11,620 nt of DNA, taken from an uncultured Bacillota bacterium (GTDB taxonomy: Bacteria > Bacillota > Dehalobacteriia > UBA7702). Both the position numbers and the translations under genes were made by a program. The stretch covers positions 1-11,620 of the forward strand of contig CAKUYE010000031.1 in assembly GCA_934702375.1 (NCBI GenBank). The letters are read 5' to 3'. Below are positions 6,458-11,620 of the stretch, piece by piece (positions within the stretch are counted from its first letter, which is position 1; each line of letters starts with the position of its first letter). The notes under the pieces are model-generated. The model ran no database searches, was not told where the DNA came from, and saw nothing but the letters and a program-made list of their open reading frames with translations.

Positions 6458-6551
6458 ATATGATAGCTTTTATGAAAATAAAACACGCACCATTGAGAGG
6501 AAGTATTTTGGCGGTTACCCACTCATCAATGATGCGCTCACCACATAGGGC
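6411..6551 (-). ncRNA. Putative small non-coding RNA, family not recognised
   Basis: A near-consensus promoter and a strong terminator bound a predicted transcript of about 140 nt with no open reading frame that has a ribosome binding site. Its 5' half can fold into an 11-bp stem: GCGCATCATTG (minus-strand reading of 6527-6537) with CAATGGTGCGT (6485-6495). The two non-Watson-Crick pairs are G-U wobbles on the minus strand but mismatches on the plus strand, which supports the minus strand as the functional one. It does not resemble SRP RNA, tmRNA, RNase P RNA or a riboswitch that I recognise. It converges on the cobalamin riboswitch. Confidence 0.6.
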
Positions 6552-6557
6552 ACGTTT

Positions 6558-6586
6558 ATTATATCGCTTTTCTGTTGATTCGTCAA
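6558..6586 (-). promoter_or_regulatory. Promoter of the putative minus-strand RNA
   Basis: On the minus strand TTGACG (6581-6586) and a perfect TATAAT (6558-6563) are spaced by exactly 17 bp, with an A/T-rich stretch just upstream. Transcription would begin near 6551. Confidence 0.8.
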
Positions 6587-6616
6587 GTGGCGAAATCAAA
6601 AAAGGAAGCATTTACC

Positions 6617-6645
6617 ATGCGCTCTATGCTAGGGCGCATTTTTTG
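6617..6645 (+). terminator. Plus-strand intrinsic terminator
   Basis: ATGCGCTCTA (6617-6626) pairs with TAGGGCGCAT (6630-6639), ten pairs with one G-U and a 3-nt loop, followed by a T run. It is T-tailed only on the plus strand. It would stop RNA that has read through the shared terminator at 6411-6457, so such a read-through product would be about 190 nt longer and antisense to the minus-strand small RNA. Confidence 0.8.
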
Positions 6646-6774
6646 TTGAGAGAGTGCCGGAGCTTCCGGAGCATCGGTCTTTGAAAAAGCAATAAACAGT
6701 ATCGCGGGTCGATACCGCCCCCGGGGAAGTGGGCCGTAAGGCAAAAGCTTAGCGCACCAAGGGGAGGAGAATAC

Positions 6775-6993
6775 GTGGCAAGACAAGGCACAGGAACGAG
6801 ACGCGATACTGTCGGAGAGCAAAAAGAAGCTTGGCTCCGCAGCTCTGTTTGCCGAAGCGCACCGGCAAAAAATGAGGTTTTTGTGGATAATTTCATGGGA
6901 GAGCTGCGGAACGAAGCTTTTTTCGGGCACGCTAAACGCACAGAACTCGGCAAAATCGCCGGTCGCCGACAATGCGCATACCGCTCTGTATAG
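6775..6993 (+). CDS. Doubtful small open reading frame with a strong ribosome binding site
   Basis: A GTG start at 6775 is preceded by GGGGAGGAG at 5 nt, giving a 72-aa basic product (MARQGTGTRRDTVGEQKEAW at its start) with no signal peptide, membrane segment or motif that I recognise. Against it: the 3' end runs into the 122-nt hairpin, the reading frames on the other strand are equally open, and no promoter is evident after the terminator at 6617-6645. It may be a chance frame in a structured repeat. Listed only because the ribosome binding site is good. Confidence 0.2.
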   Translation: MARQGTGTRRDTVGEQKEAWLRSSVCRSAPAKNEVFVDNFMGELRNEAFFGHAKRTELGKIAGRRQCAYRSV

Positions 6994-7046
6994 CGCATTG
7001 CCGTCGTCCGGCGAGTTTTACCGAGTTCAGCACGTTTATCGCACCC
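6925..7046 (-). repeat. Long imperfect inverted repeat, 122 nt
   Basis: The outer arms are 6925-6962 and 7008-7046. They include the matched blocks TAAACG/CGTTTA, GAACTCGG/CCGAGTTC, AAAA/TTTT and TCGCCGG/CCGGCGA. Inner arms continue with CG/CG twice, CAATGCGC/GCGCATTG (6970-6977 with 6993-7000) and ATAC/GTAT around a 6-nt loop. Five of the non-matching outer pairs and one inner pair are A-C on the plus strand, hence G-U wobbles on the minus strand. A folded RNA, if made, is therefore more likely from the minus strand. No transposase or terminal-repeat boundary was identified. Confidence 0.7.
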
Positions 7047-7070
7047 TTTCCGGGCGATGCGGAACAAAAT

Positions 7071-7217
7071 GCCTGCTACGCATGCCTTCCCCTTGAGGGG
7101 AAGGTGGGGCAACGCCCCGGCCTTTTCGGGCGAATGCCTTCGGCATTAGCTCCGAAGGGCACTAGGTTATCCTTGAAAATGCCTGTGGCATTTCCTAAGG
7201 TTAACCGTCGGATGAGG
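7071..7217 (+). repeat. Mosaic hairpin element, plus orientation
   Basis: It begins GCCTGCTACGCATGCC, then the hairpin CCTTCCCC-TTGA-GGGGAAGG (7084-7103) and GTGGGGC, carries further mini-hairpins (GGGGC-AAC-GCCCC, ATGCC-TTC-GGCAT, AATGCC-TGT-GGCATT), and ends GTCGGATGAGGTG. The end is the complement of the CACCTCATC start of the copies at 245 and 7339, so the family occurs in both orientations. The leading CCTGCTAnnATGC segment recurs at 7440-7473 and 7574-7610. Confidence 0.6.
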
Positions 7218-7255
7218 TGTCGCGAAAGTAGTTAGGAAATCAATATTGTAAAAGA

Positions 7256-7321
7256 AACTGCGGCGTGGGCGTATCGTTGAAAGGTATGTTCTGCGCCGCA
7301 GTTGCTAACTGCATGAAATGC
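7256..7321. repeat. Overlapping, mutually exclusive hairpins
   Basis: AACTGCGGCG (7256-7265) pairs perfectly with CGCCGCAGTT (7294-7303). The end of the second arm, GCAGTT (7298-7303), can instead pair with AACTGC (7307-7312) across a 3-nt loop. A further GCAT-GAA-ATGC mini-hairpin follows. The two folds compete for the same GCAGTT. No gene or promoter adjoins, so a regulatory role is only a possibility. Confidence 0.5.
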
Positions 7322-7338
7322 AGATGCACCCATCACGC

Positions 7339-7408
7339 CACCTCATCAGTCAGCTAACGCTGCCAGCTTCTCCTCAAGGAGAAGCCATGGTGCATTGCTT
7401 TGCAATGC
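7339..7408 (-). repeat. Mosaic hairpin element copy
   Basis: CACCTCATCAGTCAGCTAAC, CTGCCAGCTTCTCCTCAAGG with the palindromic GAGAAG, CCATGG, then the hairpin GCATTGC-TTT-GCAATGC (7392-7408). It parallels 245-321 block for block, with the variable hairpins changed but still self-complementary (AGC-TAAC-GCT in place of CGGC-TTC-GCCG). Confidence 0.65.
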
Positions 7409-7439
7409 GGATGGATAAGCGACTGTTTTGTGCTAAAGT

Positions 7440-7645
7440 GCCTGCTAGAATGCATTCCCTTTGAGGGGAAGCCATTTTAGAGGCGGTACTTTGGGAAGGG
7501 AAGCGTTATGTTTCGCATCGATTGTTTTTCAGTACCTTTGATAAGGGGAAAATCGCTCCATTTTGTATGAAGTACCTGCTAGAATGCCTTTCCTTTGAGG
7601 GGAGGTGGGCGCTTCGCTGCCAGCTTCTCCTCAAGGAGAAGCCAT
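7440..7645. repeat. Further truncated repeat copies
   Basis: CCTGCTAGAATGCATTCCCT with TTGAGGGGAAGCC (7440-7473), and ACCTGCTAGAATGCCTTTCC with TTGAGGGGAGGTGGG (7574-7610), are two copies of the unit first seen at 7071. The second runs directly into the oppositely oriented unit CGCTTCGCTGCCAGCTTCTC with CTCAAGGAGAAGCCAT (7609-7645). The DNA between copies (about 7475-7570) shows no gene. Confidence 0.55.
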
Positions 7646-7683
7646 GCGTTGCAGGCACTTTGTGCTAATATAAAAGCTAATTC

Positions 7684-7804
7684 GCATTGCGGAGCAATGC
7701 TACCACAATGCCGACCAAAGGGAGGTATTTCATGCCGGTCAAAGACCGGTATTTCATGCTGCCGCAAGGCAGTATTTCACGCCGGCCAAGGGTCGGCATT
7801 TCAT
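7684..7804. repeat. Variable hairpin array with ATTTCA spacers (array B)
   Basis: Hairpin GCATTGC-GGA-GCAATGC (7684-7700) is followed by a decayed unit (CCGACC-AAA-GGGAGG, 7711-7725), then CCGGTC-AAA-GACCGG (7735-7749), CTGCC-GCAA-GGCAG (7759-7772) and GCCGGCC-AAG-GGTCGGC (7781-7797). Each is separated by TATTTCATG or a one-base variant. The order of parts repeats array A at the left edge of the window. It ends about 65 bp upstream of the beta-propeller gene start, so it would lie in that gene's 5' region. Confidence 0.8.
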
Positions 7805-7818
7805 TTATCCCATTGCTA

Positions 7819-7830
7819 TTTCCCGGGAAA
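7819..7830. promoter_or_regulatory. Palindrome upstream of the secreted propeller gene
   Basis: TTTCCCGGGAAA is a perfect 12-bp palindrome 39 bp upstream of the start codon, between the hairpin array and the ribosome binding site. It could be an operator or part of an RNA hairpin. No convincing -35/-10 pair was found around it. Confidence 0.3.
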
Positions 7831-7869
7831 CCGGAAAATAAATATTATTTTATGAAGGAGGACTTTCTT

Positions 7870-9237
7870 ATGAGAAAGCGACTCTCATTGCTAGGCCTTG
7901 TTATGGCCTTCGTAATGGTGTTCTCAGTCGGCGTATCCGCCAGCTGGAACCAGTATCAGGGTTCTGAAACCCACACCGGTAGAATTACCGGCACGGCACC
8001 CCTTATTTCTCAGTTGGGTACCCTTGGTACTGCCAATTGTACTGAAGTATCCTTAAATGCCAGCGGAAATGGCTGGTCCGGTGTGGATACCGCTCCGGTG
8101 ATGTATGATGCATCCGTTACCTCCGGTAGTGAAACTGCCACCAAGACGTTAGCCTATGTTGTTTACAACGGCGTTGGCAATGGCGCTCGGGTTGCCTGCT
8201 ACGATTGCAGCTCTCCGGCTTCTTCTTTTTGGGACATTCAGCTGAACAGTGGTTCCACTTTCCAGCTTTCCACTCCCTATATTGATGAAGCCAACAATAC
8301 CCTCTATGTTGCTTCCAGCGGCAACATTTACAAAATTTCCAACATCAACACCACTTCTCCCGGGATGGATGTAATTTTCTCCGGTGCGAACGGCCAGATC
8401 AACACTCCCATTACCAAACATGATAATTACATCTACTTTGGTTCCTGGGTTGGCAACGGCACCATCGAAGGTTCCACCTTGCCCGGTAAATATTATCAGG
8501 TGGATGTAACTGACGGTACCAGCAAATACATCTATTCCTACTCCAAAGGTTTCTATTGGGCCGGTGCCATTTCTGTTACTGCGAATGGTACGGACTATAT
8601 CGTTTTCGGTGGTGACAATGGATATCTCTATTATGTAAATGAAGACACCGGCTTTGTAACCGCAGATACGATTGTTGCACCTTATTATAATCTTTCTGCT
8701 CTTGGCAATGTAACCGCAGGGAACGTTCGTTCCTCCATCTCTTCCGATGGCACTTACCTTTATTTCACCAGTCAGGGTGGCTACCTCTGGAGAGTTCCTA
8801 TTGCCGATATCGGTACCGCTTCTCCTTCTGTAAGCAAGGTTGCCCTTGGTGGTACCTCTACATCTACTCCTGCTATTTCCGGTAAAAATTTAATTTATGT
8901 TGGTTACTATAATGGTTTTAGTAATGGTGGTGTACAGGCTGTTTCTAAATCGTCCTTTACAAGTGCTGCAACCGTATGTTCTGGAGAAGGATATCCGGTT
9001 CAATCTTCCATTGCTGTTTACACAACAGGCATTTCCCCTGTCGATTATGTATATTTCACTACAAATTATACCAAAGGTGCCGGATATTGTTATAAATATA
9101 ATGGCACTAGCGGTACTAAAATGTGGCAGACTGCACAGAATGATGCAAGTACATACACTCTTCAGGGAATGGCTGCTTGCAGTGGTTATCTTACCTTTGG
9201 TAACGATTATAATACCTTCTACATTATTAACAAATAA
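7870..9237 (+). CDS. Secreted beta-propeller-like protein of unknown function
   Basis: A 455-aa exported protein. The start at 7870 follows AAGGAGGA by 7 nt and begins with a clear signal peptide (residues 1-24, cleavage after GVSA); the frame extends upstream into the repeat array but without a ribosome binding site. The mature protein opens SWNQYQGSETHTG. It then shows about six to seven irregular repeats of the type [TP-I/V-xx-D-xx-YVYFGS-G-Y-L-Y-x-V], for example INTPITKHDNYIYFGS, ISVTANGTDYIVFGG, SSISSDGTYLYFTSQGG and STPAISGKNLIYVG. This pattern fits PQQ-like (WD/quinoprotein-type) propeller blades, but I see no basis for quinone binding. There is no LPxTG or membrane anchor; it ends at TFYIINK. 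Codons become much more A/T-rich from about 8880. Role unknown: surface binding or polysaccharide/protein interaction are guesses. Confidence 0.85.
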   Translation: MRKRLSLLGLVMAFVMVFSVGVSASWNQYQGSETHTGRITGTAPLISQLGTLGTANCTEVSLNASGNGWSGVDTAPVMYDASVTSGSETATKTLAYVVYNGVGNGARVACYDCSSPASSFWDIQLNSGSTFQLSTPYIDEANNTLYVASSGNIYKISNINTTSPGMDVIFSGANGQINTPITKHDNYIYFGSWVGNGTIEGSTLPGKYYQVDVTDGTSKYIYSYSKGFYWAGAISVTANGTDYIVFGGDNGYLYYVNEDTGFVTADTIVAPYYNLSALGNVTAGNVRSSISSDGTYLYFTSQGGYLWRVPIADIGTASPSVSKVALGGTSTSTPAISGKNLIYVGYYNGFSNGGVQAVSKSSFTSAATVCSGEGYPVQSSIAVYTTGISPVDYVYFTTNYTKGAGYCYKYNGTSGTKMWQTAQNDASTYTLQGMAACSGYLTFGNDYNTFYIINK

Positions 9238-9280
9238 TAAAGTCAATAAACAAGATCAGATTTGTCGTGTAATTTGTGTG

Positions 9281-9314
9281 CGCCGATAATTTTAAAATTA
9301 TTGGCGTTTTTTTT
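9281..9314 (+). terminator. Terminator between the two secreted-protein genes
   Basis: CGCCGATAATTTT (9281-9293) pairs with AAAATTATTGGCG (9294-9306), one G-U pair, followed by eight T. The ribosome binding site AGGAGA of the next gene (9315-9320) starts directly after the T run. This suggests partial termination, so that the second gene is expressed by read-through at a lower level, or from an unseen promoter. Confidence 0.85.
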
Positions 9315-9330
9315 AGGAGAATAAAGTAGA

Positions 9331-11620
9331 ATGCCGTATCGCAATGTTGTTAAAATGTTGATGCTCTTATGCTTGACATTGATCGTTCTTTTATGTCCAC
9401 TAAATATATTTGCAGCCGAGGTACCGGTGGAGATCAAGCTAACGGAGTCCGGGGAACCACTTGCAGTTACCCCCATAGTTTGGACCGGAGATTCCCCATA
9501 TATTGAGACGCCCTGCTACAAAGTAGTAATCACGCAGGCGGAGGCCGCATCTATTTATTTTAAATGTACCAATAGCGAATTTGTCTGCTATGATAATTTT
9601 TCTGATGAAAATCGGAAAACTTTATCTACAGACAATCAATTATTATTGACTCTGGCCGACTTTTCAATCAATATTGATGATTGGATTTATGAATTTGAAA
9701 ATAATTGTTCAAATTGGAGTGTTAGTCCGGCGAACAAGTATTATGGCATAAGTTTGACAAAAAAAAATGCCATGGATCTTTCCGAGTATTGTCTTATTTT
9801 TCTTGAAGTGCAGCAAAAACAGGCTTCTTTTACTCCGACGGCAAAGATTGCTGCGGCTGATGCCGATAAAGCTTCTATTGGAGAAAAATCCCTGACATTT
9901 CTTTCCGATGAAAAAAAGAATGGCGTTGTTTACAGTCGTTGGAAATTTAGCCCTACACTTAATGATGGCTATGAGCTTTCCTATATTCAGATTGGCAATG
10001 ATGAAAAAACGCGAATTTATAGTGAAGACGGTAGCACCATTACCTGGGATATCACTTCTAATGGAGAATATACCGCTTATTTTGGTACGGCAAAGTTACA
10101 TGCTACTGCTTTTGCGGCCACTCCAGTGACTCAGGATTCTAAAGTTCTTAACCCAGTGTATCCTGAGAATCAGGGAATTAGTGAAGGGCAATCTGTTGGT
10201 TTTTTCTTGAAATTTTCTTTGCCAAGTAAAACAGTAGGAAAAGCGATTTTACGCATTTCTTTATATGCTGGTGAAGGAGTATCAGGAACTCTTTTTGGTT
10301 CTAAAGAATTTGAATTTGATCAATTGTCTCCCGATAATTATGGTTGTGGCTTTCGTGTAGACCCTCTACCGGGAGACCTGGAAAAAGTTACTGTAGCAAT
10401 GCAGCTGAACGATGGGGAAGTGGTAACCAAAACCTACCCCATCACCGTACAGAAATCCGGCAAAACCGATCTGGATTTTCTCTCCGTGCCCCAAAGCCCG
10501 GAAGTGCGGAAATGTTATCCCACCGATATAAAAGCATCTATTGGCGGTCCCAATATCTACGATGCAGTGTCCTTCCTCGATGAAGCCACCGGAGAGCTTC
10601 ACCTCTATCTCGGCGGCAGCGGCGGCGTATACAAAACCGATAAAGATGCCGCTACCGACTTGGTTTTGATGGACGGAATGGGTTTTGATTATTTATATAA
10701 TCAAAAGAGTTCCGGCTATGTCTTTGCTATTGGCGGCAAGGATGAAGATCATCTTGCCGCACTGGTTTATGATGGTACCGATACAACAAAGAATGGAATC
10801 TATTGTATTTATACCTGTACCAATGGCGTTTGGTCAAAAACTGATAACTCTGAAACTACCTATGATCGAGGCGTTGGCTATGGAGGTCCGCTAAAAGGTC
10901 TTGTGATTGCTGCTGATAATATCTGGACGCCAAAGAGTCACTGGAACGGCACGGCTTGGGCAGCCAATACCGTGGAGTTCAATTCCTTTGGCAAATGCGG
11001 CACCACCTACTTTGCCGGCAGCAGCGACGGCATTTATCGCTATACGGAAAAAGGCTGGGAAAAGGTGTCCAATACCTCGGGAACGATGTATGTCTGGTCT
11101 GTAAGCAAGAGCGGTGGAGGCTATGACGTTGTTTGCAGTGATCGTGACTCCTACGTTTCCCCCATTGCCCCGGTGGTAACGGTAAAGGGTACCGAAGGCA
11201 CCTTATCCAGTGTGGATGCCTCGGCGGTATATAACCCCGGCAATGCAAGCAACCGCTTTATAGGCACCGCTGCCGATGGCAGCCTCTATACCATTGTAAG
11301 CGCACGCAGCTATACTGCCGGTGGTACTGGCAGTACCGGAGGTTATACCGGTGCGGCGCTGTATAAGTATGTGGATGGCCAGTGGCAGCATCAGATTGTG
11401 GATGCTTTCAATGACCCCGACGAAGATGATAACCTTGATACGAAGCTTCGTGCCGATGGTATCCGGAAAATCATGTCCCCCTGCGACAATGTAACGTTGT
11501 TCTATGGGGATGCCGGCGCCATTTATGTGCAGTATGGTGAATTCACCATCACCTTTAATACCGGCTCTCCCGATGCAACGGAAGTGGCGCCCATTACCCA
11601 AAAGGCCGGGAGCCGTGTGG
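9331..11620 (+). CDS. Large secreted repeat protein, N-terminal 763 residues (runs off the window)
   Basis: Open without a stop from ATG 9331 to the right edge. AGGAGA lies 10 nt before the start. The first about 28 residues are a signal peptide (basic MPYRNVVK, then a long Leu-rich core, then NIFAA). Residues about 30-330 have a beta-strand-rich look without a family I can name. From about residue 380 come short repeats such as LYLGGSGGVYKTD, TTYFAGSSDGIYRYTEKGWE, FIGTAADGSLYTI and ALYKYVDGQWQ, which suggest a second beta-propeller or kelch-like module. The last visible residues, FTITFNTGSPDATEVAPITQ from residue 738, resemble the start of an InlB-type B-repeat (Listeria-Bacteroides repeat). 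The gene is therefore probably a cell-surface adhesin-like protein. Composition changes abruptly from A/T-rich to G/C-richer near 10370. The anchor and full length lie outside the window. Confidence 0.85.
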   Translation, partial: MPYRNVVKMLMLLCLTLIVLLCPLNIFAAEVPVEIKLTESGEPLAVTPIVWTGDSPYIETPCYKVVITQAEAASIYFKCTNSEFVCYDNFSDENRKTLSTDNQLLLTLADFSINIDDWIYEFENNCSNWSVSPANKYYGISLTKKNAMDLSEYCLIFLEVQQKQASFTPTAKIAAADADKASIGEKSLTFLSDEKKNGVVYSRWKFSPTLNDGYELSYIQIGNDEKTRIYSEDGSTITWDITSNGEYTAYFGTAKLHATAFAATPVTQDSKVLNPVYPENQGISEGQSVGFFLKFSLPSKTVGKAILRISLYAGEGVSGTLFGSKEFEFDQLSPDNYGCGFRVDPLPGDLEKVTVAMQLNDGEVVTKTYPITVQKSGKTDLDFLSVPQSPEVRKCYPTDIKASIGGPNIYDAVSFLDEATGELHLYLGGSGGVYKTDKDAATDLVLMDGMGFDYLYNQKSSGYVFAIGGKDEDHLAALVYDGTDTTKNGIYCIYTCTNGVWSKTDNSETTYDRGVGYGGPLKGLVIAADNIWTPKSHWNGTAWAANTVEFNSFGKCGTTYFAGSSDGIYRYTEKGWEKVSNTSGTMYVWSVSKSGGGYDVVCSDRDSYVSPIAPVVTVKGTEGTLSSVDASAVYNPGNASNRFIGTAADGSLYTIVSARSYTAGGTGSTGGYTGAALYKYVDGQWQHQIVDAFNDPDEDDNLDTKLRADGIRKIMSPCDNVTLFYGDAGAIYVQYGEFTITFNTGSPDATEVAPITQKAGSRV

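Larger units (their letters stand above)
6646..7070. other. Non-coding stretch with a long hairpin and small inverted repeats
   Basis: About 425 bp with no recognisable gene. Several frames stay open on both strands, but they are rich in Arg, Ser and Cys, overlap one another and match no family I know. Besides the long hairpin at 6925-7046, small inverted repeats occur, for example CCGGA-GC-TTCCGG near 6657-6670 and GTATCG with CGATAC near 6700-6716. An 8-bp direct repeat TGCGGAAC at 6905-6912 and 7059-7066 flanks the long hairpin. It may be a relic of a small mobile element or a structured RNA. Confidence 0.45.

Noticed and set aside
6496..6526. T-box-like motif (GGGTAACCGC on the minus strand)
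   Set aside because: Only loosely like the T-box core, with no specifier stem, no anti-terminator bulge and no downstream synthetase or amino-acid gene.
6583..7112. Minus-strand frames of 129 and 162 codons
   Set aside because: Both are rich in Arg, Ser, Cys and Pro, overlap each other, lie over the long hairpin and have no start signal or family resemblance.
7819..7848. Promoter for the propeller gene using TATTAT at 7843-7848
   Set aside because: The corresponding -35 is poor, and the predicted start would fall on the ribosome binding site.
7687..7869. Longer N-terminus of the propeller protein starting in the repeat array
   Set aside because: It would bury the signal peptide 61 residues in and translate the hairpin units; the ATG at 7870 has a strong ribosome binding site and an immediate signal peptide.
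6211..7870. Direct control of the secreted proteins by the cobalamin riboswitch
   Set aside because: Two terminators and about 1.2 kb of repeats separate them, and neither visible protein has a recognisable cobalamin-binding motif.
8890..9289. Frames of 118 and 130 codons overlapping the propeller gene end
   Set aside because: Shadows of the A/T-rich coding block in other frames.

Overview
The window reads as chromosomal DNA of a Bacillota (Firmicutes) bacterium, probably an anaerobic gut- or rumen-type clostridium or relative. The grounds are strong AGGAGG ribosome binding sites, an agr-type peptide quorum-sensing locus, a long SerA with a C-terminal ACT domain, a formate/nitrite (FNT) channel, a cobalamin riboswitch and many intergenic hairpin repeats. 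The genus cannot be fixed from the sequence. No tRNA, rRNA, CRISPR array, transposase or phage gene was seen.

Layout. 1-431 is non-coding: a T-rich stretch, then an array of short variable hairpins separated by ATTTCA. 432-1223 (-) encodes an FNT channel and 1420-3015 (+) encodes SerA; they are divergent, each with its own good promoter, and SerA ends in a strong bidirectional terminator. 3085-6143 is a complete agr-like locus. agrA and agrC are on the minus strand in that order and overlap by 10 nt. The peptide precursor agrD and the processing protease agrB are divergent on the plus strand and overlap by 1 nt. AgrB should trim and cyclise the AgrD peptide, AgrC should sense it at the membrane, and AgrA (LytTR type) should act on the approximately 300-bp divergent promoter region.

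Directly after agrB, 6151-6456 holds a promoter, a cobalamin riboswitch and a terminator, but no gene follows. Instead a strong minus-strand promoter at 6558-6586 drives a short apparent RNA that converges on the riboswitch and ends at the same bidirectional terminator. A second plus-strand terminator lies at 6617-6645. From about 6646 to 7869 there is no convincing gene. This stretch holds a 122-nt long hairpin, mosaic inverted-repeat elements in both orientations, a pair of mutually exclusive hairpins and a second ATTTCA hairpin array built on the same plan as the first.

The right end holds two secreted proteins: a 455-aa predicted beta-propeller protein (7870-9237) and a large protein (from 9331, running off the right edge) whose last visible residues look like the start of an InlB-type B-repeat. 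Base composition drops sharply between about 8880 and 10370. This block covers the 3' end of the first gene and the 5' half of the second, and suggests domain replacement across the pair.

The most notable parts are the agr locus with its unusual order and peptide tail, the orphan cobalamin riboswitch facing an unidentified small RNA, and the variable-stem hairpin arrays.
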